A stretch of DNA of 64,000 bases from Stieleria sp. JC731 (lineage in GTDB: Bacteria; Planctomycetota; Planctomycetia; Pirellulales; Pirellulaceae): the NCBI RefSeq assembly GCF_020966635.1, contig NZ_JAJKFQ010000029.1, positions 186,001 to 250,000 on the forward strand, read 5' to 3'. Positions 46,901-57,126 of this stretch are shown piece after piece. How positions within the stretch are numbered: the stretch's first letter is position 1; each line of letters starts with the position of its first letter. The notes beneath the pieces are model-generated. The model made no database searches and had not been told where the DNA came from. It was given only the letters and a program-made list of their open reading frames with translations. The translations under genes and the position numbers were made by a program.

Positions 46901-49900
46901 GACGACGTCGAAAGCTTGGGCTTGGATGACTTGACGAGCTCCACGCTTTTCTCTGCGGGTGGGCAATCGGTCGAAGACGAGCTTTATCGAAAGTCACAGT
47001 CCAAGTGGGTCGATGCGACCACGACTCATCTTCGAATGCTCGCGTTGCAGCGGAATGAATTTGCTTCGCGGATCAAACCTCCGACCCCGATTAAAGCCCG
47101 AGCAAATATCGTGGTCAGCGGCCGGATGGTGCCCACAAGTTCAAGCACGTTTCAGCACAACCATGCTCTCGCTCCGAAAGACTATTTCCAGGCAAAGTGG
47201 ATCGCGCGGATATTGCGTTTAGCGATGGAAATGGAACAGAAGCCTAAAGATCAACCGGTAGACATCGCGGGCGTCGTAGCGAATCACTACCCGATCAAAA
47301 GCAATGTTGATGTCGCATCAATTCGCGAACTGGCTCAAATCCACATCACAGCGTGCGTACTGGCATTCGAGGAACCATCCGTTCCCGAGGACATCATTTG
47401 GGAAATAACGCGTCGCAATCCGACTGGTGATCAACAGCATCTCATCCGCCTATTGCAAGACCGTTCGCTCCAACGCAGCCAAGCTAAAACGGTGTCGGCA
47501 TTGAATTCTGACAAGCTAGACCAATTGGTCAATCTCTGCGTGAAAAGGCACGAACTTAACCTGAAGCAGACCAAGTCAATGGACGAGGTGATGGCGGATA
47601 CGGTGCTTCGCCAACTTGTCATTTCCGAATGTCGGATCGCAGGCCGCGACGAGCCATTCGTCCATCAGGCCATCGCAAATCATGAATCTGAAAGATTCAC
47701 TCAAACACGTGAACGATTGACGTTGCTCGTTTCAGAACTTTCGATGGCGATTGATCAGGAGAACTCAGGCCCTGCGATCGAACTGCTACGACGGATCGTT
47801 GCGCTAGCCCGATCCGAGAGATCCACCCCCGAGTTGAAGTCCAATCCGTTTCTGAATTGGATCAAGACGATCCAACGTGAGTCTGAAATAGACTTCGTCA
47901 ATGCACATCGGGAATTGGTTCTCGACGCTGTTTTGGCGATGGCTACCGATCTTCTTCAAGAACACAAAAACGAGCTTACCGCTTCCAAAACAATCGGTCC
48001 TGAAGAAACCCAGATCGTGGTTTCTTGGAATAGTACACCAGATTCCGATCGTCAGCGTTTCACGGTCGTTGAACTGACCACCCCACTGTCCTATCGGATG
48101 CTCGATCCACAATTGATCGGACTGATCATTCGGACGGCGGAACTAGACCCTACTGCCAAACTACAATCCTCGGCGAAGTTCCCGCAATCAACAATCGACC
48201 ACCTATCTACGCCGATCGCCGACCTTTCTGACGATGAAAACTTGTTTCGAAGGTATGTATCTGGGTTCATGCTATGGTGGGGAGACCAGGAAACCGAAGC
48301 GCTGAAAACATTCGAGTCGCTTTCGGATGAATACCCGGGCAATGTTGAAGTCCAAATCGCGGCAGCACGTCTCGCCGTGATTTGTGGGCACACCGAAACT
48401 GGCTTTCGAAAGCTAGATCGAGTCATTCAGAACAACGAACTTGATCGAGCACTTTGTGAATACACGCAGGTCATCTTGGCGAAGTTGGCCGATGACACGA
48501 CGGCTTTAGAACTGGCGGCGAAACAACTTTTGTCCAGCGAGTTCGACTCGATGACCAGTCGAATTTTGGCAAACCGGATTAAGTCACTTTCAAGTTCGAA
48601 TCGCACCGTTGCTCAAGTTTCACGTTCACTGCTATCGTCCAGTCGAAAAGCCAGTTCGAAAATCCAGCCCCAGAGGAGTGAAGTTGCCAATCAAAAAGCT
48701 AGCCATATTCGCCAACTGTTGAATCTCGCTCGCGAAAAGCTTCGCCTAGGTGACGAGATGACAGCGGCAGAAATCGCCTTTCAAATTGTCCATCGGCATC
48801 CTGCTGATCAATTTCATATTGACGACACCGAGTACCAGGAAGCGGTTCAGCTGCTGATAGCAACCGGCCGAACTGACATGATCGTCCAGTCGCTTGAAGG
48901 GCTGTTCTCTAGTAAACGCGATCTTGCTTCACTACTAAAACTGACCACCCTGCTTCTGACGGCAGACCGGTTTGACGAAGCGTTCGACTGGTGGAAAGGA
49001 TACGCACAAGATGAATCTTGGTCGCCGGAAGTTATTGAGCGATATGCGACCAAACACCTCGATGCGAAAAACTTTCGCCAAGCTGCGACGCTGTATGGAG
49101 TCGCGTTTTCCCTCGATTCAACCGGCTGGAATCGAAATTGGTATCGATATACCGAATCGATTCGGCAAGGGCAAATGGCCGACTCCCTCCACCGTTTGTT
49201 TAAAACGATCAATGTTGACCAGCTTGATCAAAATACGCTGTTGGGACTTCTCAGTTTCCATCCTGTCGGAAATGCGGAATCACGTCAGTTTGCCGACCGC
49301 GCGATCATTCGCCTAATCAACTTGAATACCGATTTTGCTGTACTTTACTCCGCGATTCCGAAAGCAGAAAGAGATTCAATCCCCGCGTTCGAGAAAGTGA
49401 TCGCCGCGATAATCACCGATTCTGATACATTCACGCATGACTCACAACTTTGGAAGATGAGCGGATGGAACGACAAGGGCATCATGAATGGGGTTCTCGA
49501 TGAGTTACTTGAAGAATGCGGACGTAATCGCGAATTAGCCGAAAAATTCCTAGATGCCGCAGCTGATGCTAAGAAAAACGGTTCTGAAAATGAAAAGCAA
49601 CTGGCAACGCTTCTTGTCGCACTGAACACCTTTTATCAGCAGCCGAATGAGCAAAAATCCATCGATACTCTTTCCGAGCTGTTTCCGATTACCTTGCACG
49701 GCGATGAGTCTTCAAACGATAGTCTGATCGAGCAATACCGCGTTTACCCTGCGGGGGCGCTATGGCTTTCGAGTCAGGTTGTTGACCGCCTCGCTCCAGA
49801 TACGGTCGATGCGAATCAATTGCGGGTACGAATGTTTGAGGCCGCGGTTGCGATCAGCCCAAAGATGCAATCGCAAAGTCAATCTGTTGCCTTGCCATTG

Positions 49901-51637
49901 GATCAGCTCTTCGCAGCGTATGAACGGGCCGGACAAACAAGACAAGCTGCCGAAGGCTGGTTGGGCCGTCTGAACGACACAATTGAAACTCCTGTCACTG
50001 GGGCCGCAGAGGATCGCCGCATCCGAATCGTGTTGCGTGTCGCGGAGAATCTGCGTCGGCTAGAACGGGTGGTTGAAGCTGCAACAATTTGTGCAAACAC
50101 GTTAGCGAATTCGCTGGAGCTTGAACTTGCCAGACGGCATAGTCCCAGCACAAATCACGAGTTGCTACTAACGGTTCTATTGAACGACATTCGCAACTTA
50201 CTGGATCAGACACAGGCCATTGGCTATTCCCGTCGCTTCAGTGAAGCCGTCCGTTCAGACAAACAACCGCACCTCTTTTATCGATCAGCATGTGTTTCAA
50301 TCTCGCACCGAGACCGTGCGATCAGTCTGCTCGAGTACGTTTGTGACTTGGCAAATCAATCGCCTGCTGGGCAATCCGTGTTGAAGGAACTGTACTCCGG
50401 ATTGGATCAACTTGCGACCAAATCGGACGAACACCAAGCTGCCATTTTAATCGTTGCATCATTCGTCAATGGCAACGTTGTCCCCGAAAGACTGGCTCAA
50501 GTCCTCGCCGATCTTCCTTCCGTCGAATACCTCAGCTCCAGCCGACGAGCCTTCGACGAATTTAGGCCCCTTTATTACATGGCTGGTGCGATTCGAAATT
50601 CAAATATTGCTGCCGCCAATAGCGATTTGGAAAAACTGTTGGACCACTTGGCAACAGTTGCCAAAGCGAGAAACAAGCCGGAATTGGAAAGAGAGGTTTT
50701 GTGGCAAAAAAGAACAAAACAATCGCTAAACCAGCTAATCGTCAACATTTCGAATTCGGCTGATGAACAAGATGAATCAGCTCAATTGTTTCAAATTCTT
50801 GACGTGGCGTTGCTTGCCGCTGAATCAAAACACTGGGATGTCGTCGCTACAGCAATCGAGCAAACCGTCGGCAGTGGTTTGCCCAGCTTTGCAAAACGCG
50901 TCTACAAACCGATGCGAGTTGCTGTCGCAGACGTTTATGGCGGGACTGCATCGGTTGCGATCCCACAGACAGTCGGCAATCAAGTTCAGAAGCAGTTGAT
51001 CCAAATCCTAGCCCAGTGTCCCGATCAGTCCGGGCAACCTTTGACAAGTCCATTATGTGACGTCGCGACGGTTAACCTTAGCGAATCGCATGCAGAGGCT
51101 TTAGCCAACGCGGTTAAAAAAGCCGTCATGCCGAGCACATTGATATTGCAGTACTATCCCTACCGGTCGGTTGAACTGACAAGTTTGGTAGCTGCTAGCA
51201 CTGATCCAAATGACATGCCCAGCCCGCGGTCCCTGTCTTTCGCTTTGTTCAATCTGGCAAAGATAACGGGCCGTCTCGATTCACTAGAAAGTCAAATTTC
51301 GAATACAGTAGAATCCCATCGTTCTGACGCAATCCTTGAGTTAGCAATCGATGCAGCTTTAATCAGCCATGATTCAAAAGCACTGGAACAGACTCTGAAT
51401 GACTATGTTCAAAAGTTAGAATCAACCGGATACAAAGCCATCGAATTGGAATCATCCATTTGTGTTCTGCTCGCGGTTCGACAGGCCCCCAACGTTGCCC
51501 CACAGCTAAACGAGTTAGCCACGAACGCAATACATTCCGTCTTATCCGTTGCGAAGCAAACCAACCGTCTGCAGACCATTGACAGCGAGACACTCGACGC
51601 GATTTTAAAAACATGCGAACTTGGCACGTTGAACTAG
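43949..51637 (+). CDS. Giant TPR-repeat protein (about 2562 aa)
   Basis: A very long, mostly alpha-helical protein. A hydrophobic segment (about 20-40, FIAYGLIAMYTVMAGQTH) suggests an N-terminal signal or anchor. TPR-type 34-residue repeats run through much of the length, clearest in the first 1000 residues (ALAVYQDAINRLPSGEKQIALRLQAAKMYEQLEQ; AIEFYRKAIDVAPQSPEYREYLGQYFHSLGR; ALKTFESLSDEYPGNVEVQIAAARLAV). TPRs are protein-protein scaffolds. No enzyme motif was seen. It follows the TadE/TadG genes by 211 bp on the same strand, so it may serve the same envelope machine, but this is inferred from position only. The start at 43949 (MSVRKSVS) is preferred to an upstream ATG without a signal-like region. 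Confidence 0.8.
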   Translation: MSVRKSVSALLCDRSQQVALGFNSRHFIAYGLIAMYTVMAGQTHRTVFATPVQNQSLNDDPSSSENADEVVNQRLLAALLQRPRKGAAFDRVYSFYKKRDSLEQLVENLERDFIDSHPVAVPVLKGLIYQKELQLQDSCNAFELACVQNPDDAFIYQYYADSLEQIGKNHECIVQLIIATDKQATRLEKLEIYLELAKRQFEMMQVEEAQSTIDEMIERYSNSVDVLEKVANLLSDAGEANKALAVYQDAINRLPSGEKQIALRLQAAKMYEQLEQWDAAIEAYQATIKKLRPGAWLYRNAMNQLERVFFRTGRVNELIEYYTTQVFRRPDDITLACRLAFLLRNSEQTVEAEDVLRQTLKRAPNSEQVQNELIELLVHLGRYGEAIEALEQCIEDDGSSVDQLLRLGELHRLDPEPNGNLSSKAAHEKRIDRAVQAWKRIPVAHPDSPVHLSMVAGKLRSVGRIDGAIEFYRKAIDVAPQSPEYREYLGQYFHSLGRRGDAIQTWKGIATEDRRTGSSLVRLAEVFATFDYNTESLAAWKQAADFDLLPSQQLKYCSALVDAGELGSIFSLLDKLESEEIEQTFKDQALKLRIRAISQSGNLTEAIADYQKKTKSVREWRILALLQSTNEEPQLAKESIAKAVELAPNDISILRDAADLFSIADDDKSSIQTLEKLTKIDPTRSSDYLRRLVSIQRGNNRLTKSLETAKRLVQSNPAAIENYFLLSDIQMQLSLVSESVETLRSVLLVAPNSVKAHLLLARQLSAIFATDEAIELLWNAIEIETANEERQAIAKQLVPLYQRRGDFDDLIDRITLIRNITPTEQSILLASLWEQASTPANAFKVLNAALQAHPRSPKLLQAMVDLLVARKSYKSAVTYFNQLLQVDNSTENQIKLLHLKRLAGQISDLDADLQELELTQSKERVSQIVLSALRKSPPHAIEVCKKVLERDTTQWDIKTCLAQLYFSQSVPPVNSVLKDVVPLIDDVESLGLDDLTSSTLFSAGGQSVEDELYRKSQSKWVDATTTHLRMLALQRNEFASRIKPPTPIKARANIVVSGRMVPTSSSTFQHNHALAPKDYFQAKWIARILRLAMEMEQKPKDQPVDIAGVVANHYPIKSNVDVASIRELAQIHITACVLAFEEPSVPEDIIWEITRRNPTGDQQHLIRLLQDRSLQRSQAKTVSALNSDKLDQLVNLCVKRHELNLKQTKSMDEVMADTVLRQLVISECRIAGRDEPFVHQAIANHESERFTQTRERLTLLVSELSMAIDQENSGPAIELLRRIVALARSERSTPELKSNPFLNWIKTIQRESEIDFVNAHRELVLDAVLAMATDLLQEHKNELTASKTIGPEETQIVVSWNSTPDSDRQRFTVVELTTPLSYRMLDPQLIGLIIRTAELDPTAKLQSSAKFPQSTIDHLSTPIADLSDDENLFRRYVSGFMLWWGDQETEALKTFESLSDEYPGNVEVQIAAARLAVICGHTETGFRKLDRVIQNNELDRALCEYTQVILAKLADDTTALELAAKQLLSSEFDSMTSRILANRIKSLSSSNRTVAQVSRSLLSSSRKASSKIQPQRSEVANQKASHIRQLLNLAREKLRLGDEMTAAEIAFQIVHRHPADQFHIDDTEYQEAVQLLIATGRTDMIVQSLEGLFSSKRDLASLLKLTTLLLTADRFDEAFDWWKGYAQDESWSPEVIERYATKHLDAKNFRQAATLYGVAFSLDSTGWNRNWYRYTESIRQGQMADSLHRLFKTINVDQLDQNTLLGLLSFHPVGNAESRQFADRAIIRLINLNTDFAVLYSAIPKAERDSIPAFEKVIAAIITDSDTFTHDSQLWKMSGWNDKGIMNGVLDELLEECGRNRELAEKFLDAAADAKKNGSENEKQLATLLVALNTFYQQPNEQKSIDTLSELFPITLHGDESSNDSLIEQYRVYPAGALWLSSQVVDRLAPDTVDANQLRVRMFEAAVAISPKMQSQSQSVALPLDQLFAAYERAGQTRQAAEGWLGRLNDTIETPVTGAAEDRRIRIVLRVAENLRRLERVVEAATICANTLANSLELELARRHSPSTNHELLLTVLLNDIRNLLDQTQAIGYSRRFSEAVRSDKQPHLFYRSACVSISHRDRAISLLEYVCDLANQSPAGQSVLKELYSGLDQLATKSDEHQAAILIVASFVNGNVVPERLAQVLADLPSVEYLSSSRRAFDEFRPLYYMAGAIRNSNIAAANSDLEKLLDHLATVAKARNKPELEREVLWQKRTKQSLNQLIVNISNSADEQDESAQLFQILDVALLAAESKHWDVVATAIEQTVGSGLPSFAKRVYKPMRVAVADVYGGTASVAIPQTVGNQVQKQLIQILAQCPDQSGQPLTSPLCDVATVNLSESHAEALANAVKKAVMPSTLILQYYPYRSVELTSLVAASTDPNDMPSPRSLSFALFNLAKITGRLDSLESQISNTVESHRSDAILELAIDAALISHDSKALEQTLNDYVQKLESTGYKAIELESSICVLLAVRQAPNVAPQLNELATNAIHSVLSVAKQTNRLQTIDSETLDAILKTCELGTLN

Positions 51638-51712
51638 CATCGCACTACACTCGCCGTGTCAAAACTATAGGTTGTCCGCAAAAGCGGCTAGAGTCGCTGG
51701 TAGCTCAATCAA

Positions 51713-52633
51713 CTAAACCGAATAGAAACGATCGTCACTGGTCGTCGCACCAGGGATCTGGCAAACCTTCGCACTAAAGGCGACCGCTTTGGCGAGTGTC
51801 TCTGGCCGATATTCGTTGGTCGCCATCCCAGCCAACACGACCGCCATGAAGGCATCACCGGCGCCGACGGAATCGACAATCGAAGCCTTTTCAATCTTCT
51901 CAGCTTCTTGTTTGGCGTGCTCACCTGCTTTATTGATCCAGTAAGCACCAGATGCGCCGTCAGTCACCCACAATTCTTCAATGCTGGACTTTTCGAAGAG
52001 GTCCTTTGCTACCGAAAGCACTTGCTCGTGCGACTTGCACTCTAATCCAGTGATCAGACTCAATTCATCACAGTTGCACTTCAATACGGTCGCACCATCG
52101 ATCAACTGTTCGACGACGTCGTTGGTATAGTGGCCATCTCGCAGATTGATATCGACAACGATGTGATCGCTGAATCGACGCCGCAGCTGCAGTACCGTGT
52201 CAAACGAAACCGGCGACCGACAACACAGCGACCCGTGGTACAAAATGGGACTTTCTGCATTTGGCAGATTTTCAACGAATGCTTCGGGGAATCGGATGTA
52301 GTCGTAGGCTTGTTCTCGTGGCAGGTCGTACTCCGGACCATTCCCATGATCGTGTACCAAAGCGACTCCGGTTGGACGATCCACATCCGTCTGCATCAGG
52401 TCCGTCGCCAATCCCCACTGCTCGGCCGACTCCAGCACACGTTTCCCATCGTCGTCGGCACCAATTGCAGTAATTAAATACGGATACTGCTGCAGGCCTC
52501 GAAGGTTCCATGCGACATTCATCGGAGCGCCACCGATGATTCCCTGGCCATCACCCAGTCGATCGATCAGAACTTCGCCGTAGACGATGACGGGCTTCGG
52601 AGGTGGGCTTTGATGCAGCGGAGACGATTCCAT
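51713..52633 (-). CDS. PfkB-family sugar kinase (likely fructokinase)
   Basis: 306 aa. The ribokinase/PfkB fold shows GQGIIGGAPMNVAWNLRGL (substrate-binding glycines), DINLRDGHYTNDVVE and the C-terminal DSVGAGDAFMAVVLAG, where the catalytic Asp sits in GAGDAF. It phosphorylates a sugar with ATP; with sucrose synthesis and amylosucrase genes upstream, fructose is the most likely substrate. The ATG at 52633 (MESSPLHQ) starts near the fold; the frame is open 28 codons further upstream without better support. It is the last gene of a three-gene minus-strand cluster; the gap to the amylosucrase gene is 289 bp, so it may have its own promoter. It is convergent with the TPR gene. Confidence 0.9.
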   Translation of the reverse strand: MESSPLHQSPPPKPVIVYGEVLIDRLGDGQGIIGGAPMNVAWNLRGLQQYPYLITAIGADDDGKRVLESAEQWGLATDLMQTDVDRPTGVALVHDHGNGPEYDLPREQAYDYIRFPEAFVENLPNAESPILYHGSLCCRSPVSFDTVLQLRRRFSDHIVVDINLRDGHYTNDVVEQLIDGATVLKCNCDELSLITGLECKSHEQVLSVAKDLFEKSSIEELWVTDGASGAYWINKAGEHAKQEAEKIEKASIVDSVGAGDAFMAVVLAGMATNEYRPETLAKAVAFSAKVCQIPGATTSDDRFYSV

Positions 52634-52922
52634 TGTTGTCTGATCTTGTGATGAGTAATGATTGACGTAGGTGACGATCCGATCGATCACTGGTCCAAAA
52701 TCCCGAACGGCCGTCATTCGCGATTGTCGGTACTTCGCAGTTTATCAGCTGTTAGGACACGACAATTGATACTGTCGCAAATGCGAGGCCACACGACCCA
52801 GCTTCGCCGCAGTTTGCAGGATGTAAGTGCCCCTGAGAATGATATCCACTCTCTTTCGACCGCAACCACACCGTATGCAGTTCAGCCTTACAGAGTGGTC
52901 GCGACTTCAGGCGGTGGCTCCG

Positions 52923-54914
52923 TTAGACACTCTTGAGCCACAACAGCCCATAGGGATCCAATCGGATTGGCAAGCTGGTCGAGAACTCAGTGTCATCAAG
53001 CAAGTTGACAAAGAAACGGCCGAGTCCCGCTGTTCGAAGCACGTTGCCATCGATCTGCTGCTCCTCTTCGGAAAAGTTACCGATAACGATCAGACGCGAT
53101 CCGTCACACTGCCGCATGTAAGCAAGCAGATGCGGATTGTCTGCGGCGATCAGCTTCATTTCCTGGCCGGCGAAAGCACGGTGCGATTTGCGAATCGCGA
53201 TCATCTTTTGCAATGATCGATAGATTCGCCGACGCAGTGAGTCGCGAGCCTTGTCCTCGTCAAGCTCTTCGAGGTATTCCCATTTCATCTTCGGTCGGTG
53301 AATCCACCGAGAGTCACCCGCCTTGGCAGGGTCACGAACAAAGTCGTAGTCGTTCAACATGCCCCACTCTTCACCCATGTAGAGCAACGGAATACCGCCG
53401 ATACTTAGGGTAACACCGTGAAGCAGCATCATTCGACGAACGGACAGCTCTTTACCCCATTCATCTTCTTCCTCGATCGCCTTTTCCAATCCCGCCAGCG
53501 ATGCCATCGTTCCTGAGATTCGCATATCGCCGGTGATCTCGTTTTCTTGAAACGGGACACCACGAGCGAACGAACCGTTGAACTGTCCGGTGTAAAAGCG
53601 ATTGAGGAACTGACGATGGTCGTATGCATTGATCCCAAGCGACCACGCATCACCGTCGTCAAACGTCCATCCGATGTCGTCATGGCAGCGTAGATAGTTA
53701 ACCCAAGATGTGCCTTCGGGAAGCGAGAACCGACGGGCCAAAGTTCGGGTCAGCAAACTGGTGCGACGAGTCGCAAGCGATTCCCATAGCAGCGCCATCA
53801 ACGTCGGGTTGTACGACATCTGACACTCATCGGTATCGATGTACTTTACAACTTCGTCCGGATGCACAATCGCTTCCGATTTGAACGCCAAACCAGGCGC
53901 AGCAATGCGTGTGGCGCAATTAAACGCCTGGATCAACTCATGAGCTTCGGGCAGATTCTCGCAATTGGTCCCAAGTCGCTTCCAAACGAACGCGACGGCA
54001 TCCAATCGCAGAATGTCGACACCCAAGTTGGCGATGAACAGCAACTCGTCCAACATCGATCGGAACACGGCCGGATTGCTGTAGTTCAGATCCCACTGGA
54101 AGCTATTGAACGTGGTCCAAACCCATCGCCGAGTTCCCTCGTGCCAGGTGAAGTTACCTCGCCGAACGGTCGGAAAAATCTCCCGCAGGTTCTGCTCGTA
54201 CTGCTCGGGCATCTCCCGGTCGGGAAACATGTAATAATAGTTCTGGTATTCACGCTGCCCGGCCTGGGCACGCATCGCCCATTCGTGGTCGTCGGCAGTG
54301 TGGTTAAATACAAAATCTAGAACTAGGTTGATTCCCACGGCGCGTAAGTCATCTGCCAACTCCCGCAGGTCTTCAACCGTTCCCAGACTGGGATCCACAC
54401 TGCGATAGTTGCTGATCGCGTAGCCGCCATCATTGTTGCCGGGTCGTACGGCAAACAGGGGCATCAAGTGCAGATAGGTAAGACCGAGCTCTTTGAAGTA
54501 TGGGACGTGTTCCCGAAGCTTGCAGAGGTTTTCGCTGAACAAGTCCACATACAACGCTCCACCGACGATCTGCTCAGACTGAAACCAATCGGGCTCGATC
54601 ACACGTCGACGGTCGCTCTCACGGAGTTCGTCCGAGCGTTCGGCAAACGATCGCGCACAGGTCGAGAGGACCTGTTCGCAGTGATAAAAAAAGTCGTAGC
54701 GAGAACCGTAAAGCTTCAACAGGCGACGAAATAGCGGATGCCAGTATTCCTGAAGTCGCTCATCAAAGAGTTCTTGCAACTCGGAATCGGTTCCGATCGA
54801 CGCCCAAACGTCGTCCAATCGGGGGCGCAAACGTTGAAGCGTTAGGTCAGCTTGAAACTCGATTTCGTCTCGGTAGTTCTGCTCGATCTTAATTGCTTCA
54901 TTCAGTCCGATCAT
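52923..54914 (-). CDS. Amylosucrase-like glycoside hydrolase (GH13)
   Basis: 663 aa, close to the 636 aa of the Neisseria enzyme. Amylosucrase takes the glucosyl unit of sucrose to build an alpha-1,4-glucan and releases fructose; it can also hydrolyse sucrose. Catalytic residues are the nucleophile Asp305 ([13 protein letters not shown]), acid/base Glu347 ([11 protein letters not shown]) and Asp412 (LRCHDDIGW). Other GH13 blocks are [16 protein letters not shown] and [11 protein letters not shown]. The N-terminal helical domain typical of amylosucrases is present (residues 1-110). The gene overlaps the upstream sucrose-phosphate synthase gene by 17 bp. The released fructose would suit the downstream PfkB kinase. 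Specificity towards amylosucrase rather than sucrose hydrolase is inferred. Confidence 0.9.
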   Translation of the reverse strand: MIGLNEAIKIEQNYRDEIEFQADLTLQRLRPRLDDVWASIGTDSELQELFDERLQEYWHPLFRRLLKLYGSRYDFFYHCEQVLSTCARSFAERSDELRESDRRRVIEPDWFQSEQIVGGALYVDLFSENLCKLREHVPYFKELGLTYLHLMPLFAVRPGNNDGGYAISNYRSVDPSLGTVEDLRELADDLRAVGINLVLDFVFNHTADDHEWAMRAQAGQREYQNYYYMFPDREMPEQYEQNLREIFPTVRRGNFTWHEGTRRWVWTTFNSFQWDLNYSNPAVFRSMLDELLFIANLGVDILRLDAVAFVWKRLGTNCENLPEAHELIQAFNCATRIAAPGLAFKSEAIVHPDEVVKYIDTDECQMSYNPTLMALLWESLATRRTSLLTRTLARRFSLPEGTSWVNYLRCHDDIGWTFDDGDAWSLGINAYDHRQFLNRFYTGQFNGSFARGVPFQENEITGDMRISGTMASLAGLEKAIEEEDEWGKELSVRRMMLLHGVTLSIGGIPLLYMGEEWGMLNDYDFVRDPAKAGDSRWIHRPKMKWEYLEELDEDKARDSLRRRIYRSLQKMIAIRKSHRAFAGQEMKLIAADNPHLLAYMRQCDGSRLIVIGNFSEEEQQIDGNVLRTAGLGRFFVNLLDDTEFSTSLPIRLDPYGLLWLKSV

Positions 54915-57126
54915 TGGGAATGGTGATTTTGTCTAAGAAGTTGTAATACTCGATGCCTTCCAAAATGCCGCCGGCGTGAGAACGCTCCGCGAAGTAGACA
55001 CGAGGTCGGTTTTTCAAACGGTTAAGCTCGGGACTATGGTTTGCGACAACAACGCCCAAAGTTCCGCCAAGTAACATGCCGGCGTCGTTACCAGAGTCAC
55101 CGGCCACGAGAACGTTGCTCGGTGAGAATCCCCATTTCCACAAGACGTGCCGCATCGACAGCCCGCTTCCGCCCCGCACGGGGATAATGTCCAGGAACAT
55201 TCCAAGAGACAGGACAACTCTAGCTCGCAAGCCGGCGGCGCGCAAACGCTTTTTGACGGCCGCTACGGTGACCTTTTTTCGATCTATGTCATAGCTGATT
55301 TTGAATTCCGATTGTCGGCTTTCATCCTGCATGGTCAATCCGTCAAGACCGTCCAAACTTTGACGAATCTCATCCGCTTGCCAAGCAAATCCGATTGACT
55401 TTTGCCACGTGCGATCCGCGATCAAAGACTCACCATAGTGCAACTGAGTCCCTGCGTCGGTATCCATCAGATCCGGCTTTGGCAACCCCAAGCTTTCGAT
55501 CATCTCTAAAGCGTTATCTAACCGACGACCGGTCGCGATACCGAATCCGATGTGCTCATTCTCTTTCAAGAACTCGATGAATTCACCGAGAGCTTGATCG
55601 TCACCTGTCAAAGTGTTGTCCAAATCGGTAATGATCAGGCGATCGAACTCCGGCAGTCGTCTGGCGGGACGATTGATCATCTTGTTCGATGTCGAACGGT
55701 CGACGACTTCACGCACGTCGCGAACATATCGTGCCGCGTGATTTTCCCAGGCATAGTGCTTTCGCGTGCCCTTGATTCCGTTTTCGGAATATCGATCCCA
55801 AACCTCCGGCTCCGTCAACACCCGTAGCAACGCACGTTCGATGTCGCCACCATTAAATGGATCAATCAACAATCCGTTTTCACAGTTTGCAATGATGTCC
55901 CGCGGCCCGCCATCATTGGTCGCAACGATCGGTAGTCCTGTTGCGCCAGCCTCAAGAAGCGTTAATCCGAATGGCTCGGTTAGGGCTGGGTTGATAAACA
56001 CACCACGCGATTGTGCCGCAAGTCGATACAAGTCTGGTACATCGGATGGTCGGTGCGACTTGGGATAAGCAACTTTTCCGTACAAGTCATACTTGTCGAT
56101 CAAGTGCAGAATATTGGTGATCACCGCTTGCTGGCCCTTTGGCAGCTCCGTCAAATCATCACGTGTCCCAAGAATCATCACCAAGTTTGCGGCGTCTTGT
56201 AGATAGTGGCTTTCGCCGTAAACCTTGACCAACATTTCAAGGTTCTTGCGTTCATCGGGACGCGCCATCGCCAGAATCATTGGCTTCGATGGATCCCGCA
56301 AGAATGCCTTCAACGATCCGGCAATTTCCGGTTCACCGTCACGAGGTGGTGTCGGCGTAAATGATGACAGATCAACGCCCGGCGGGATGACTTCCATCCG
56401 ATCAGGGACGTAGTGATCATAAAGTTGATACTGTTGTTCAACTTCTTGGTGCGTGCTTGTCACCACGATCGACGCGGTTTCCAGAGCAGTTTCCTCGGCT
56501 TCGATTCGCTGCCGGAAACGGTATCGCTTTTCAAGCGTTTCTTGCGATGACTTGCCGTGCGCCAGTCGCTCTCGTTTTACCCGTCCGAGAGAGTGCCCGG
56601 TAAAGGCGTATGGGACGTGAAGCAAGCGAGCTAGGTGGGCGCCCGCAAGACCGGCGTCGGCGTAATGCCCATGGATCACATCCGGGATACCATTTCGCTT
56701 GAAATGGACCAGGGCCTGATCGATGAACATTTCGATGAACGGCCAGAGAGACTCTTTGCGTAGATAGCGCTTCGGACCGAACGGAATCCGAACAATCTTT
56801 GCGCCTTCACATAGCTCTTCTTCCAAGACGGAGTAGTCAGAGGAGACTCGTGGATCGACGACCTGTCGGGTCAAAACCTCGACCTCGGCCACGTCGTTCC
56901 GCTTTGCCAACTCTCGTGCAAGCTCGACAACATATTTGATCTGGCCACCGGTGTCGGCATCGCGACCAAGTTCAGGTTCCTCACCGCGGACTAAGCCGTG
57001 CAGGCTGATCAGGCAGATTTTCAAGGCTCGATTCTCTTGCTCCTCGGGAGACGTGTCGTGGGGTTGATTGTTGTGACTAGGCAGACTCTTTAGTGACTGG
57101 GATTCAGGCTCGATGACGAAGCTCAT
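54898..57126 (-). CDS. Sucrose-phosphate synthase fused to a HAD sucrose-phosphatase-like domain
   Basis: 742 aa. The N-terminal two thirds are a GT4 glycosyltransferase: [104 protein letters not shown]. The C-terminal 240 residues are a HAD phosphatase with DLDNTLTGD (the DxDxT nucleophile motif) and [11 protein letters not shown] (metal-binding Asp). Together they turn UDP-glucose (or other NDP-glucose) and fructose-6-P into sucrose, probably as a compatible solute. The start at 57126 ([11 protein letters not shown]) is used as the first 45 bases of the longer frame add no family-like residues. It is the first gene of the cluster. No osmotic-regulation sequence was recognised upstream. Confidence 0.92.
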   Translation of the reverse strand: MSFVIEPESQSLKSLPSHNNQPHDTSPEEQENRALKICLISLHGLVRGEEPELGRDADTGGQIKYVVELARELAKRNDVAEVEVLTRQVVDPRVSSDYSVLEEELCEGAKIVRIPFGPKRYLRKESLWPFIEMFIDQALVHFKRNGIPDVIHGHYADAGLAGAHLARLLHVPYAFTGHSLGRVKRERLAHGKSSQETLEKRYRFRQRIEAEETALETASIVVTSTHQEVEQQYQLYDHYVPDRMEVIPPGVDLSSFTPTPPRDGEPEIAGSLKAFLRDPSKPMILAMARPDERKNLEMLVKVYGESHYLQDAANLVMILGTRDDLTELPKGQQAVITNILHLIDKYDLYGKVAYPKSHRPSDVPDLYRLAAQSRGVFINPALTEPFGLTLLEAGATGLPIVATNDGGPRDIIANCENGLLIDPFNGGDIERALLRVLTEPEVWDRYSENGIKGTRKHYAWENHAARYVRDVREVVDRSTSNKMINRPARRLPEFDRLIITDLDNTLTGDDQALGEFIEFLKENEHIGFGIATGRRLDNALEMIESLGLPKPDLMDTDAGTQLHYGESLIADRTWQKSIGFAWQADEIRQSLDGLDGLTMQDESRQSEFKISYDIDRKKVTVAAVKKRLRAAGLRARVVLSLGMFLDIIPVRGGSGLSMRHVLWKWGFSPSNVLVAGDSGNDAGMLLGGTLGVVVANHSPELNRLKNRPRVYFAERSHAGGILEGIEYYNFLDKITIPNDRTE

